Assembly: GCA_030614505.1 (NCBI GenBank)
Contig: JAUWTX010000091.1
Location: forward strand, 1-7,428
DNA from: Desulfuromonadales bacterium
GTDB lineage: Bacteria; Desulfobacterota; Desulfuromonadia; Desulfuromonadales; BM103
Direction of reading: 5' to 3'
DNA length: 7,428 bases
The position numbers and the translations under genes were made by a program. Each line of letters opens with the position of its first letter. Position 1 is the first letter of the stretch. Shown here one piece after another: positions 6,918 through 7,428 of this stretch. The notes beneath the pieces are model-generated. The model saw only the letters and a program-made list of their open reading frames with translations, was not told the DNA's origin and made no database searches.

Positions 6918-7343
6918 CTAAGCGACAACCTCAAGGCCCATGCTGCGCGCAGTTCCTTCAATAATGCGCATGGCTCCCTCAATATTACATGCATTCAGGT
7001 CGGGCATCTTGGCCTTGGCGATCTCTTCAACCTGAGCCTTGGTGACTTTACCCACCTTCTCTTTATTCGGCACCCCGGAGCCTTTGGGTATCTTGGCCGC
7101 TTTCAGCAGAAGCACAGCAGCCGGAGGGGTTTTAGTGATAAAAGTAAAGGAGCGATCTGCATAGACCGTAATAATTACCGGTATAATCAGACCGTCCTGA
7201 TCCTGCGTTCTGGCATTGTAAGCCTTGCAGAACTCCATGATATTCACGCCGTGCTGACCCAAAGCCGGGCCGACCGGAGGAGAAGGATTTGCCTTGCCGG
7301 CAGGGATCTGCAATTTTATCTGTCCAACAACCTTTTTGGCCAT
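6918..7343 (-). CDS. rplK: 50S ribosomal protein L11
   Basis: This is a 141-residue L11, the normal family length (E. coli about 142). L11 binds 23S rRNA in the GTPase-associated centre at the base of the L7/L12 stalk and takes part in factor binding and the stringent response. The N-terminal domain has the proline-rich PAGKANPSPPVGPALGQHG stretch at about residues 14-32, the region associated with thiostrepton. The C-terminal rRNA-binding domain (about 70-141) ends GTARSMGLEVVA as expected. The ATG start is supported by AAGGAG (7351-7356) seven bases upstream. The stop is TAG (6918-6920). In the same frame it is followed by four codons (CGA CTG CAG AAG) and then TAA at 6903-6905, so readthrough would add only five residues. 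The gap to rplA is 59 bases and co-transcription is likely. Confidence 0.97.
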   Translation of the reverse strand: MAKKVVGQIKLQIPAGKANPSPPVGPALGQHGVNIMEFCKAYNARTQDQDGLIIPVIITVYADRSFTFITKTPPAAVLLLKAAKIPKGSGVPNKEKVGKVTKAQVEEIAKAKMPDLNACNIEGAMRIIEGTARSMGLEVVA

Positions 7344-7379
7344 GAAATGACTCCTTAAAAACTATATTCTGCCAGAAAC

Positions 7380-7428
7380 TCAGCTGGTCTTTTCAACCTG
7401 GATAAACTCAAGCTCCACCGGGGTCCCC
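7380..7428 (-). CDS. nusG: NusG C-terminal end (partial, 5' part outside window)
   Basis: Only the last 15 codons and a TGA stop are present, reading GTPVELEFIQVEKTS. This matches the end of the KOW domain of the transcription elongation/antitermination factor NusG, where a 'TPVEL-F-QVEK' ending is typical. NusG binds RNA polymerase and couples it to Rho or to the ribosome. The call also rests on position: nusG normally lies directly upstream of rplK, and here the gap to rplK is 36 bases on the same strand. The rest of the protein lies beyond the window edge, so nothing can be said about its NGN domain or start. Confidence 0.88.
   Translation of the reverse strand, partial: GTPVELEFIQVEKTS

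Overview
The window is a stretch of the conserved bacterial ribosomal-protein/RNA-polymerase cluster, read entirely on the minus strand. In transcription order (high to low coordinates) it runs nusG (last 15 codons only), rplK, rplA, rplJ, rplL, rpoB, rpoC (5' part). The order, the spacing and the protein sequences are those of an ordinary bacterial nusG-rplKAJL-rpoBC block. The RpoB, RpoC and L10 sequences look most like Desulfuromonadia (Geobacter/Desulfuromonas/Pelobacter-type 'deltaproteobacteria'). That placement comes from recalled family resemblance, not from a search.

Layout from the high-coordinate end: the nusG tail (7380-7428); rplK for L11 (6918-7343); rplA for L1 (6157-6858); a 219-base gap holding an L10-type autoregulatory mRNA leader (about 5990-6120) and a small hairpin just before the rplJ ribosome binding site; rplJ for L10 (5416-5937, TTG start); rplL for L7/L12 (4962-5345); an 89-base gap with a perfect 11-bp stem-loop, the usual place for the rplL-rpoB attenuator or processing site; rpoB for the beta subunit (721-4872); and rpoC for beta' (from 676 downward, TTG start). 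No gap is longer than 219 bases and there are no RNA genes, insertion sequences, CRISPR arrays or accessory genes. The genes work together as the ribosomal stalk and L1 stalk plus the catalytic core of RNA polymerase. The L10 leader and the rplL-rpoB hairpin are the expected points where stalk-protein and polymerase output are tuned separately.

The one real anomaly is in rpoC. After 210 codons of normal beta' sequence, with the zinc-binding domain intact, an in-frame TAG codon appears at 44-46. The same frame then continues with unmistakable beta' sequence (AKRKKVAKRLKVAD) to the window edge. As written, the essential beta' subunit would be cut off before its catalytic centre. A single-base sequencing or assembly error (GAG read as TAG) is the simplest explanation. 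Amber suppression or UAG decoding is the interesting alternative. rplK also ends in TAG, which argues against simple genome-wide reassignment, although an in-frame TAA follows it four codons later.
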